Origin: JADFOB01 sp964651325
GTDB taxonomy: Bacteria; Planctomycetota; Phycisphaerae; UBA1845
Reading direction: 5' to 3'
DNA: 11,121 bases
Assembly (NCBI GenBank): GCA_964651325.1
Contig: CAZYXP010000127.1
Coordinates: 1-11,121, forward strand
In this document: one piece after another, positions 4,410 to 11,121 of the stretch
How positions within the stretch are numbered: position 1 is the first letter of the stretch
Layout: each line of letters begins with the position of its first letter
Program-made: the position numbers and the translations under genes
Notes under the pieces: generated by a model
What the model saw: the letters and a program-made list of their open reading frames with translations, nothing else
Databases searched by the model: none
Told to the model about the DNA's origin: nothing

Positions 4410-6794
4410 ATGATCAACCTACCGGCGGGTGACACAAACCAAGTTCCTCGTAAGCCATCTACCGCGGCGCAGACCAATCCCATCCTCCAGTTGTTCGGGA
4501 GCATTTGGTTCGGGATACTCTTACTGACTGCGTTGTTCGTTTACTGCTCCATCGGGAGCGCCCTACCCCAAGTCCGCCAACTGCCCGCCCTGGAGATGAC
4601 GGAGTTCGAGTGGTTTCACTGGTGGCCGTTCGATGTGCTCGTGGCGCTCTTCTGCATCAACATGACGACCGTGACCCTGCGGCGCATTCCTTTCAGGCCC
4701 GTCAACTACGGCGTTTGGACGATTCACACGGGCATCATCGTGCTCGCCATCGGCAGCTATATCTACTTTGGCACCAAAGTTGAGGGAGACGCGGCCGTCT
4801 TCCGGCGGCAGGTGGTCATCCAAGCGCCTGGGGCGTCAGAATCCCAAGAAATCGTCGCGCTGCCCGGCAACAAGGTCTCCGCGATTGGCGAAGGCGGAAC
4901 GTGGCATTTCGAGGTTTTTGACACCAACACCGAGGCCGAGGCGCTTGACGCTTCCAACGAGGTGGTCCAAGCCTACGAGGTCTCCGTCATGGTCACCCCA
5001 CCGGACGGCGAACGCTTCTTGCGCTACCTGTATGCCGGACAAGACCATTTCACGCGGGACCTGATCCCTGGGATGGGGTTTGCCAGCAACGCGCTTGGCC
5101 GGAGGCTGGTTAAGGAAGATCTGGCCATGAGTCTGGCGTACCAGCCAACGACGATCTTTCACGTGATGGACACATGGGCTTTGTATGTTCGAAATCGTGG
5201 CGATTCCGAATGGACGCAACGCCCGATTTCCGGCCTTCCTCGATACAACGACAGCATTGGCTCGCGCGACATGGTGTTTCTCGACCCGGGAAGTTCGCTC
5301 CCGCTGCGCCCCATCGATCTGGAGGTGCCCCCTTCTCCGGGAGGCGACGCCTTGAGCGATGCCACCGTGCGCGTCACGGGTTTTTTGACCTACGCCCAAA
5401 TGAGGCAGCAATGGCGGGATGGAGCCTCGTTAGTGAATCCGGTGCTCCAGTTCACCGCACTCGTGACGGGTGGCGAGAGCCAGGGGTTCGAGCTTGTCGC
5501 GTTCGATCCTAGCCAGAACGCTACGCCCGGCGGCGGCGCCGAGTTTGTCTGGCTTGAAGACAAGTCGCAGCTTGCCGAGCTGCCCCACAACACGACGCCG
5601 CAGCTCGAGATCGAAGTGACCGCCACGGGCAAGAAGAAGTTGCTGGCGATCGGCGAGGATGTCGCGATCGGACGCGACAGCCCGTTCATACCGATTGAAG
5701 ACACGGCGTTCAAGTACCGCGTCGTTGCCGTGCCGGACCGCCTCACCATTCCCGGGTCGGAGAAGACGGTCTCGGTGGCGATGGTTCAGGTTGAGTCTCC
5801 CGAGGGGCGGTTTACGCGCATGGTGGCGGACCAACCGGGCATGACGAAAGACTTGCATTCCACCGGCGACGACGAATCGGCTGATCCGCACGGACGGACG
5901 TCCAAGAAACCGGATGAGCGTTTGCGAATGACCTATACGCCCGGCGGAGCCCGGTTCCTGTTCGTGGGCCATTCGGACGGCAGCATTACGTTTATCCACA
6001 ACGGACCCAAGGATCGCTTGGAAACAAGAGAGACGCGCGTCGGCGAGACGATTCGATTGGAGCAGGGCGCGTTTCGAATTGATGGCCTGCTCACCAGCGC
6101 GCAACGCGAAGTCAAACCCTACGTGGTTCCCAGAAGCAGTCGACGCCGCAATATGGGCACAGTGTTTGCGATGATCCGGCTTGAGGTTAGCAGCGGATCC
6201 AAGGCTGAATCTCACTGGATTCCATTCAACCAGTACGCCTTCCCCGACGATCAATTCAGCTACGGCGGACGGTTTGCTTACGAGCCGGTTGAATTCCCCC
6301 TCGCCGGCGGACGCCGCGCGGAGGTGCTCTTCTCGCGACAGCAGTTACCGCTGCCCCATCCGGTCGCGCTGGATTCGTTTGAGTTGGATGAGCATGCCGG
6401 GGGCTACTCGGGCAGCGCATCGACCATTCGAAACTACCTCAGCCGGCTGCGTTTCCTGGATGACGGCCAGTGGTCGGATCCGGTACAGATTTCGGTGAAC
6501 AGCCCGACAGACAACGGCGGATACTGGTATTTTCAATCCACTTGGGATCCGCCGAGAGGCAAAGCCGGTGGCGGCATGAATTACACAGGGCTTGGCGTTG
6601 GCAATCGCAACGGCGTGCATATCCAACTGGCTGGTGCTTGCATCGCCGTTTCGGGCATGTTTTTCGCTTTTTATGTCAAACCCGTGATCAAGCGCCGCAG
6701 GGCTCAGCGATCTCGGGCGCGTGTCGCGCGATCGAAGCCGAGCGACGAACGTTTGGCTAGCGAGCTTGAACAAGAGGAAGCCGCTCGGGTGTAG
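4410..6794 (+). CDS. resB: ResB/CcsB-like cytochrome c biogenesis protein
   Basis: This 794-residue membrane protein matches the ResB (Ccs1/CcsB) half of System II cytochrome c maturation. That half works with CcsA to move haem across the membrane and hold it for ligation to apocytochrome c CXXCH motifs. Three N-terminal membrane segments are visible (about 29-48, 72-90 and 101-118), the third carrying His106 in NYGVWTIHTG, where the family has its transmembrane haem-ligand His. A very large extracytoplasmic region (about 120-730) contains the family-type stretch SVNSPTDNGGYWYFQSTWDP. A fourth membrane segment (about 734-757) is followed by a basic cytoplasmic tail. It is longer than the roughly 400-600 residues I expect for ResB; the excess is in the extracytoplasmic domain, including a hydrophilic stretch near 478-510. 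ccsA follows 95 bases downstream. The ribosome binding site is weak (GGATG near 4400). Confidence 0.9.
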   Translation: MINLPAGDTNQVPRKPSTAAQTNPILQLFGSIWFGILLLTALFVYCSIGSALPQVRQLPALEMTEFEWFHWWPFDVLVALFCINMTTVTLRRIPFRPVNYGVWTIHTGIIVLAIGSYIYFGTKVEGDAAVFRRQVVIQAPGASESQEIVALPGNKVSAIGEGGTWHFEVFDTNTEAEALDASNEVVQAYEVSVMVTPPDGERFLRYLYAGQDHFTRDLIPGMGFASNALGRRLVKEDLAMSLAYQPTTIFHVMDTWALYVRNRGDSEWTQRPISGLPRYNDSIGSRDMVFLDPGSSLPLRPIDLEVPPSPGGDALSDATVRVTGFLTYAQMRQQWRDGASLVNPVLQFTALVTGGESQGFELVAFDPSQNATPGGGAEFVWLEDKSQLAELPHNTTPQLEIEVTATGKKKLLAIGEDVAIGRDSPFIPIEDTAFKYRVVAVPDRLTIPGSEKTVSVAMVQVESPEGRFTRMVADQPGMTKDLHSTGDDESADPHGRTSKKPDERLRMTYTPGGARFLFVGHSDGSITFIHNGPKDRLETRETRVGETIRLEQGAFRIDGLLTSAQREVKPYVVPRSSRRRNMGTVFAMIRLEVSSGSKAESHWIPFNQYAFPDDQFSYGGRFAYEPVEFPLAGGRRAEVLFSRQQLPLPHPVALDSFELDEHAGGYSGSASTIRNYLSRLRFLDDGQWSDPVQISVNSPTDNGGYWYFQSTWDPPRGKAGGGMNYTGLGVGNRNGVHIQLAGACIAVSGMFFAFYVKPVIKRRRAQRSRARVARSKPSDERLASELEQEEAARV

Positions 6795-6889
6795 AGTATT
6801 GCGATGGCTTCCTGGGGTGGTGGCGGCGTTGGCTCCCATACCGCACCGACACCTTGCGCGGCTCTTCCAACGTGGAGGTGATGATTCCG

Positions 6890-8866
6890 ATGAAACAGGG
6901 ATTTCGTATAAGAGCGATCGACGTCTTGGTCGTCCTGCTCATTGTTGGCTATGGCGGGTACAAGCGGGCCAATGCCCCAAGCGCATCTAGCGCACCGGAA
7001 TCCGGTTTCGAACAGGCGGTGGACCTATCCCCACTCCACGAAACCGCGGTCCAAGGGGACGGGCGCATCCGCTCGTTTGAAAGCCACGCCCGGGCGCTGA
7101 TTGGGCTGATCTCCGGTTCGCGGCTGATCGACGGACAATCCTACGGATTCACCTATCTCGATCTGATCTTTCGGCCTCAGTCCTACGTCGACCGGAAGAT
7201 GGTCTACATCAAGAACAAGGTTGTTCGGGCAGAACTTGTAGACGTGTTGCTATCTCAAGGGCTCATGCAGGACGATGAGGGCGATACGATCAAAAAGACC
7301 GGGCTGGTTTCGCCGGCCATGTTGGACCAACCCGCCATCCGCGCCCTGCGGGACCGCTTCGGCAAGGATCTCATCCGTACCGCCAAGGACGCCGACGCCA
7401 TCAACAACGCGTTGCACGTCTCCGAAGCCAGATTTCTACTGGACCGGCTTCGCGTCGTGCCGCCCAAGGATGCCGACGCCGTCACCACCTGGGCCTCGAT
7501 GGATCAACTCGCCGGGCCCGCGGGCATGCCCAGCGACGCCGCGCACGCCGGCCTCGCCGCACCCGGAACGCCGATACCGGGGATCGATCCCGCCACGCAG
7601 GAGGGCATCGCCAAAACCTGGGCATCGCTCAGGACCGCATGGATCGCGAAAGATGCCAATCAGGTCAACGCACAAGTCGTAGCCCTTGCGCAACACTTCA
7701 GATCAACCCCGTCAGAGCTTTATCCCGCCGCCGGCCGGTTGGGCATGGAAAGCTGGTATTTCCGCAACAAGAGCATGACGTGGGTGTGGCTGGTTTATCT
7801 CCTCAGCGTGTTGCCGCTGCTGATGTCATTGATTTACAAATGGGATCGCGCGCGAACCATTGGCATGGTCATGTTCGCCGTCGCATTCGGCCTGCATACA
7901 GCAAGTCTGGGGATCCGCTGGTACATCTCGGGTCGGTGGCCGAATTCCAATATGTTCGAGGCGGTCACGACGGCCGCGTGGTTCGGCGGTGTGGGGGCCA
8001 TTGTGCTCGAGTGGATCACGCGGAAGACGGTATTCCGCAACATTTTCGCGTTGGGTTCGGCCGTGATGTCCATGGCGGCGTTGATGGCCTGTTACTACAT
8101 GCCGGCCGTGATCGATTCAGCCATCCGCAACAAAATGGCAGCGCTCAACGATGTCTGGCTCTACATCCACACCAACGTCATCATCTGGAGCTATGCGGTT
8201 ATCGGGCTTGCGTGTATCCCGGCGTTGCTGATGCTGCGCCACCGATGGTGCACGCTTTGGGACAGTGGAAACGTGCCCAAGTGGCGCCTCTACCTGCTTC
8301 CTGTTGCGATCGGCGTCTTGAACTATTCCATCTGGATGTTGACCCTGGCGATCATCAATCCAACGCAATACGAGCTGGATTTTACCGCCAAGTTCGTCAG
8401 CGCCGGCATGCTGATCGGCTCGCTGTCGATCGTCTTCCTGGAGTTTCTTGCGGGACGTGATCGCGCGGCCTCCGGAATCCGGGTGGAGCGTAGCGCCGCC
8501 GGTGGTGCCGCCGCGTTGATGGGCGGCGGCGGCGGGTTCACCCAACCGGAGAAGCCCTCGGCCGGTCAGGTGTTTGACGGGGCGACCATGGTGCTCGTCG
8601 AAGTCGCCTTCATCATGCTCTGGACCGGCACGGTCATGGGCGCGATCTGGGCGGACCATTCCTGGGGCCGGCCTTGGGGCTGGGACCCCAAAGAGGTCTT
8701 CGCCTTGAACACGTTCATCATCTTCATCGTGCTGCTGCACGTCAGGCTCAAGGTCCGCGATAAAGCGTTGTGGACGGCGGTATTGGCGGTGGTAGGCTTC
8801 GAGGTCATGTTGTTCAACTGGATCGTTGTCAATTTTATCATCACGGGATTGCACAGTTATGCCTGA
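6890..8866 (+). CDS. ccsA: CcsA/ResC haem-handling cytochrome c synthase subunit
   Basis: This 658-residue protein carries the WWD signature of haem-handling proteins, WGRPWGWDPKE (592-602). The expected haem-binding histidines can be placed: His427 (WLYIHTN) as the external His before WWD, His617 (LLHVRL) in the following helix, and His655 (GLHSYA) near the C-terminus. The His617-His655 spacing fits fused CcsBA proteins. GLHTASLGIRWYISGRWP (His336) is also typical. Before the core is one N-terminal membrane segment (about 8-24) and a roughly 270-residue external domain with the motif VQGDGRIRSFESHARAL. A Gly/Ala-rich insert (about 530-560) separates membrane segments of the core. The frame is open from 6854, but GGAGG (6874-6878) fits the ATG at 6890 best; an ATG at 6881 sits too close. 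Together with ResB it forms the System II synthetase. The last 8 bases overlap the next gene. Confidence 0.93.
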   Translation: MKQGFRIRAIDVLVVLLIVGYGGYKRANAPSASSAPESGFEQAVDLSPLHETAVQGDGRIRSFESHARALIGLISGSRLIDGQSYGFTYLDLIFRPQSYVDRKMVYIKNKVVRAELVDVLLSQGLMQDDEGDTIKKTGLVSPAMLDQPAIRALRDRFGKDLIRTAKDADAINNALHVSEARFLLDRLRVVPPKDADAVTTWASMDQLAGPAGMPSDAAHAGLAAPGTPIPGIDPATQEGIAKTWASLRTAWIAKDANQVNAQVVALAQHFRSTPSELYPAAGRLGMESWYFRNKSMTWVWLVYLLSVLPLLMSLIYKWDRARTIGMVMFAVAFGLHTASLGIRWYISGRWPNSNMFEAVTTAAWFGGVGAIVLEWITRKTVFRNIFALGSAVMSMAALMACYYMPAVIDSAIRNKMAALNDVWLYIHTNVIIWSYAVIGLACIPALLMLRHRWCTLWDSGNVPKWRLYLLPVAIGVLNYSIWMLTLAIINPTQYELDFTAKFVSAGMLIGSLSIVFLEFLAGRDRAASGIRVERSAAGGAAALMGGGGGFTQPEKPSAGQVFDGATMVLVEVAFIMLWTGTVMGAIWADHSWGRPWGWDPKEVFALNTFIIFIVLLHVRLKVRDKALWTAVLAVVGFEVMLFNWIVVNFIITGLHSYA

Positions 8867-10604
8867 CACGGAGCACCTCAACGCGAGCGAGGCGCGCACA
8901 GACAAGAGCGAGTTTCCCAGACGATTCGTAGCAGCCGGAGACGTCTTGGATCGTTGGGAGACCATCGAGCCCTACTTCGATGCACTGCGTGACGCCGACT
9001 GCTCAACCGCAGACGCTATGGAGGCATGGCTGGATCGCTACAGCGAGTTGGTGGCCTGCATTGACGAGGTCGGCACGGATCGCCACGTCAAGATGACCTG
9101 CCAGACGGACGACGCTGAGCGAAAAGCGGCGTTTATCGATTTCCTGGAAAACATAGATCCCCGATGCAAACCCCGCTATCAGGAGTTGGACACGAAATAT
9201 TGCAACAGCGAAGCGTCCCGCTCGCTTCCGCAGGAGCGATACGGCGTGTTGGATCGAAGCATCCGCGCGCGGGTAGCGGTGTTTCGAGAAGAAAACGTGG
9301 CGCTACAAACGGAAGAGGCCAAGCTGGCTCAAAACTATCAGGAAATCGGCGGCGCCCAAACCGTCACGTTCGACGGCCAAGAGCAAACGATGCAGATGCT
9401 GTCGCTCTATGCGGAACATGTCGATCGCGACGTGCGTGAGGCCGCCTGGGTCGCGGAATCCGAACGTCGCCTGCAGGACACGCAGCAGCTCGAAGACATT
9501 TTCGACAAGCTAGTCGGCCTTCGCCATCGAATGGCGCTGAATGCGGATTGCAAACACTTTCAGGAATATGCATTCCTGGAAAACCAGCGATTCGATTACA
9601 CACCTGAGGACTGCTACGCCTTTCATGACGCCGTTGAGCGGGCGGTTGTCCCTTTGGTGCGCGATATTTCGAAGAAGCGAGCGGCGGCGTTGGGGGTCGA
9701 TCCGCTTCGCCCGTGGGACGGCTCGGTAGACGTACTGGGCCGGGCTCCGCTTCGGCCGTTCAAAACGGCGGATGAGCTTTGCGACTCTACGGCGCGGGTG
9801 TTTCATCGCGTTCACCCGGAACTCGGAGCGCAATTCGACCAGATGCGCGAGCGATCCTATCTTGACCTGGAGAGCCGCAAGGGCAAAGCGCCGGGCGGGT
9901 ATCAAGCCACGTATGGCGAAACGCGCCATCCGTTCATTTTCATGAACGCCGTAGGAACCCAACGTGACGTGCGCACGCTCATCCACGAGGGCGGGCACGC
10001 CTTTCACTGCTTCGCCGCGCGTAACGATTCGTTGGTGGCGTACCGAAGCAGCCCCATCGAATTCGCGGAGGTCGCGTCGTTCGGGATGGAAATGTTGTCG
10101 TTGGACTGCCTTGACGAGTTCTACGAAGACGAGGCGCTGGCCCGCGCCCGGAGAGCCCAGCTGGAAGGCATCATCTCGCTGTTTCCATGGGTTGCCACCA
10201 TCGACGCCTTCCAACACTTGATCTACACCGATCCAGAACATACCCGAGAAAACAGGCGGGCCTGGTGGCTCGACCTGCACGATCGCTTTGGTGGAATCGC
10301 CGATTACACCGGCCACGAGGAGGCGCTCGCGTACAACTGGCACAAGCAACTCCATCTGTTTGAAGTTCCATTTTATTACATCGAGTATGGAATCGCGAAG
10401 CTGGGCGCCCTTCAAGTTTGGCGTAATGCAAGCAGCGATCGGGCCAAAGCCATCAAGCAGTATCGCAGCGCACTCGCCCTGGGCGGCAGCCGCCCGCTAC
10501 CCGACCTGTTCCAAGCGGCCGGGGCCCGCTTTGATTTCTCCTACGAAACCCTGGCCCCGCTGATGGAGCTGGTCAGCCAAGAACTGGAGAAGCTTCCGCA
10601 ATAA
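8859..10604 (+). CDS. pepF: M3-family zinc oligoendopeptidase (PepF-like)
   Basis: This 581-residue protein belongs to the M3 (thimet/oligoendopeptidase F) metallopeptidases, which cut short peptides in the cytoplasm. The zinc site is HEGGH (His376, Glu377, His380), with the third ligand probably Glu404 in EFAEVAS. Downstream HLFEVPFYYIEYGIA (around 500-515) holds the family's conserved substrate-site His/Tyr residues. The first 340 residues are mainly helical, as usual for the fold's lid, and I see no signal peptide. The ATG at 8859 overlaps the end of ccsA by 8 bases, with GGGA (8845-8848) in front, so translation is probably coupled. An in-frame TTG at 8826 is less likely. The length is normal for the family. 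The exact subtype and substrates cannot be read from sequence. The location behind cytochrome c assembly genes is unusual but may be simple hitch-hiking. Confidence 0.93.
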   Translation: MPDTEHLNASEARTDKSEFPRRFVAAGDVLDRWETIEPYFDALRDADCSTADAMEAWLDRYSELVACIDEVGTDRHVKMTCQTDDAERKAAFIDFLENIDPRCKPRYQELDTKYCNSEASRSLPQERYGVLDRSIRARVAVFREENVALQTEEAKLAQNYQEIGGAQTVTFDGQEQTMQMLSLYAEHVDRDVREAAWVAESERRLQDTQQLEDIFDKLVGLRHRMALNADCKHFQEYAFLENQRFDYTPEDCYAFHDAVERAVVPLVRDISKKRAAALGVDPLRPWDGSVDVLGRAPLRPFKTADELCDSTARVFHRVHPELGAQFDQMRERSYLDLESRKGKAPGGYQATYGETRHPFIFMNAVGTQRDVRTLIHEGGHAFHCFAARNDSLVAYRSSPIEFAEVASFGMEMLSLDCLDEFYEDEALARARRAQLEGIISLFPWVATIDAFQHLIYTDPEHTRENRRAWWLDLHDRFGGIADYTGHEEALAYNWHKQLHLFEVPFYYIEYGIAKLGALQVWRNASSDRAKAIKQYRSALALGGSRPLPDLFQAAGARFDFSYETLAPLMELVSQELEKLPQ

Positions 10605-10631
10605 TAACCATACGGCACCGGCTCGGGGGTT

Positions 10632-10652
10632 TCACGGACTTCTATTCCGTGA
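10632..10652 (+). terminator. small hairpin between pepF and mqnE
   Basis: TCACGGA (10632-10638) pairs perfectly with TCCGTGA (10646-10652) over a 7-base loop, 27 bases after the peptidase stop codon. No T-run follows. It may be a weak terminator or a hairpin in the mqnE leader. Confidence 0.35.
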
Positions 10653-10679
10653 CGACCTTGGATCGGTTCGCGCCCGGCT

Positions 10680-11121
10680 ATGACGGAACATGCAAAGCCC
10701 ATGATCGCATCCACGGACAAAACGCTTTCCTCAATCAAAGCCAAGGTGGATCGGCAGCAGCCGCTCTCCTTAGACGAAGGCTTGCAGCTTTACGGGTCGC
10801 CCGACCTGTTCACCCTGGGCGAGCTGGCCGACGGAATGCGGCGACGGCTTCATGGCAACGTGGCGTACTACAACGTCAACCGCCACATCAACTACACGAA
10901 CTACTGTGTGTTACGCTGCAAGTTTTGCTCGTTCTACCGCCCATTTGAGAAGGGCGCAGGACCACGAGGCGATGCCTACGAGCTTTCGGTGGAAGAGATG
11001 GTCGCCCGCGCGGCCGACGCCTATGCCGGCGGCGCGACGGAGGTCCACATCGTCGGCGGGCTCCACCCCCGGCTGTCGTATGCGTTATTTTTCTCCCTCT
11101 GTCGCGCGCGTATGAAGACCT
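10680..11121 (+). CDS. mqnE: Aminofutalosine synthase MqnE, N-terminal part (cut by window end)
   Basis: The frame opens at the ATG at 10680 and runs off the right edge, giving 147 residues. NRHINYTNYC-VLR-C-KF-C-SFYR carries the radical SAM cluster motif CX3CX2C (Cys76, Cys80, Cys83), followed by the GGLHP motif that binds S-adenosylmethionine. The NxHINxTNxC context is typical of the MqnE/MqnC/CofH group, and RCKFCSFYR with GGLHP points to MqnE. MqnE adds the SAM-derived adenosyl radical to 3-[(1-carboxyvinyl)oxy]benzoate to give aminofutalosine in the futalosine route to menaquinone. An in-frame stop at 10650 rules out a much earlier start. ATG 10701 is an alternative, and neither start has a strong ribosome binding site. 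The gap to the peptidase is 75 bases. MqnC is the main alternative and is less likely. Confidence 0.9.
   Translation, partial: MTEHAKPMIASTDKTLSSIKAKVDRQQPLSLDEGLQLYGSPDLFTLGELADGMRRRLHGNVAYYNVNRHINYTNYCVLRCKFCSFYRPFEKGAGPRGDAYELSVEEMVARAADAYAGGATEVHIVGGLHPRLSYALFFSLCRARMKT

Noticed and set aside
5430..6254. 274-residue open frame on the minus strand
   Set aside because: It is a shadow of resB with no ribosome binding site and no family motif.
8117..8965. 282-residue open frame on the minus strand
   Set aside because: It is antisense to the CcsA core and the peptidase start. The composition is Arg/Asp/Gln-rich, as produced by reading GC-rich membrane-protein DNA backwards.
9510..10415. 301-residue open frame on the minus strand
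   Set aside because: It lies antisense within the M3 peptidase, whose zinc motif and family residues are intact. Long antisense frames are expected in GC-rich genes, and this one has no recognisable domain.
11066..11121. Suspected frameshift in mqnE after GGLHP
   Set aside because: The residues RLSYALFFSLCRARMKT are not a perfect family match, but they still align in frame with the expected hydrophobic pattern and the Arg-Ala pair, and no alternative frame fits better. The window ends too soon to decide.
1..11121. CRISPR array, transposon ends, phage or defence genes
   Set aside because: I saw no regularly spaced repeats, no transposase or integrase motifs, and every long plus-strand frame is accounted for by housekeeping or envelope genes.

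Overview
The window looks like a chromosomal segment of a GC-rich Gram-negative bacterium, most probably a member of the Planctomycetota. The evidence is a 23S rRNA gene apparently not preceded by a 16S gene, a membrane-bound helix-turn-helix protein with an acidic linker of a kind I associate with planctomycetes, a split ResB + CcsA cytochrome c maturation pair, and a menaquinone gene of the futalosine pathway. The phylum is an inference; the 57 rRNA bases present are too few to be decisive.

Layout. Bases 1-57 are the 5' end of a 23S rRNA gene on the minus strand. It has its own rRNA-type promoter (A-tract, TTGACG, extended -10) near 461-509 and a roughly 400-nt structured leader carrying a boxA antitermination element. 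Divergent from it on the plus strand is nfo (617-1480, endonuclease IV). After a roughly 310-base spacer with inverted repeats and a TATAAT box come three plus-strand envelope-type genes: a small membrane-anchored protein of unknown function (1793-2206), an HTH protein with two C-terminal membrane segments (2265-3212) and an OmpA/MotB-type lipoprotein (3303-4169). A 240-base spacer holds alternative GC-rich stems and a second TATAAT box. It leads into the energy-metabolism genes: resB (4410-6794), ccsA (6890-8866), an M3-family oligoendopeptidase (8859-10604, overlapping ccsA by 8 bases) and the 5' part of mqnE (10680 to the window end). All protein genes are on the plus strand.

How they fit together. 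ResB and CcsA form the System II machine that exports haem and attaches it to apocytochromes c outside the cytoplasmic membrane. MqnE makes the menaquinone precursor aminofutalosine. The last block is therefore a respiratory-chain assembly neighbourhood with a cytoplasmic peptidase inserted. The middle block (small anchored protein, membrane-tethered HTH protein, peptidoglycan-binding lipoprotein) could be an envelope-sensing unit, but only co-orientation supports that.

I found no CRISPR array, transposase, phage gene, toxin-antitoxin pair or recognisable defence system. The least explained parts are the 23S leader, which holds a perfect 9-base complement of the mature 23S 5' end, and the two poorly characterised proteins at 1793-3212.
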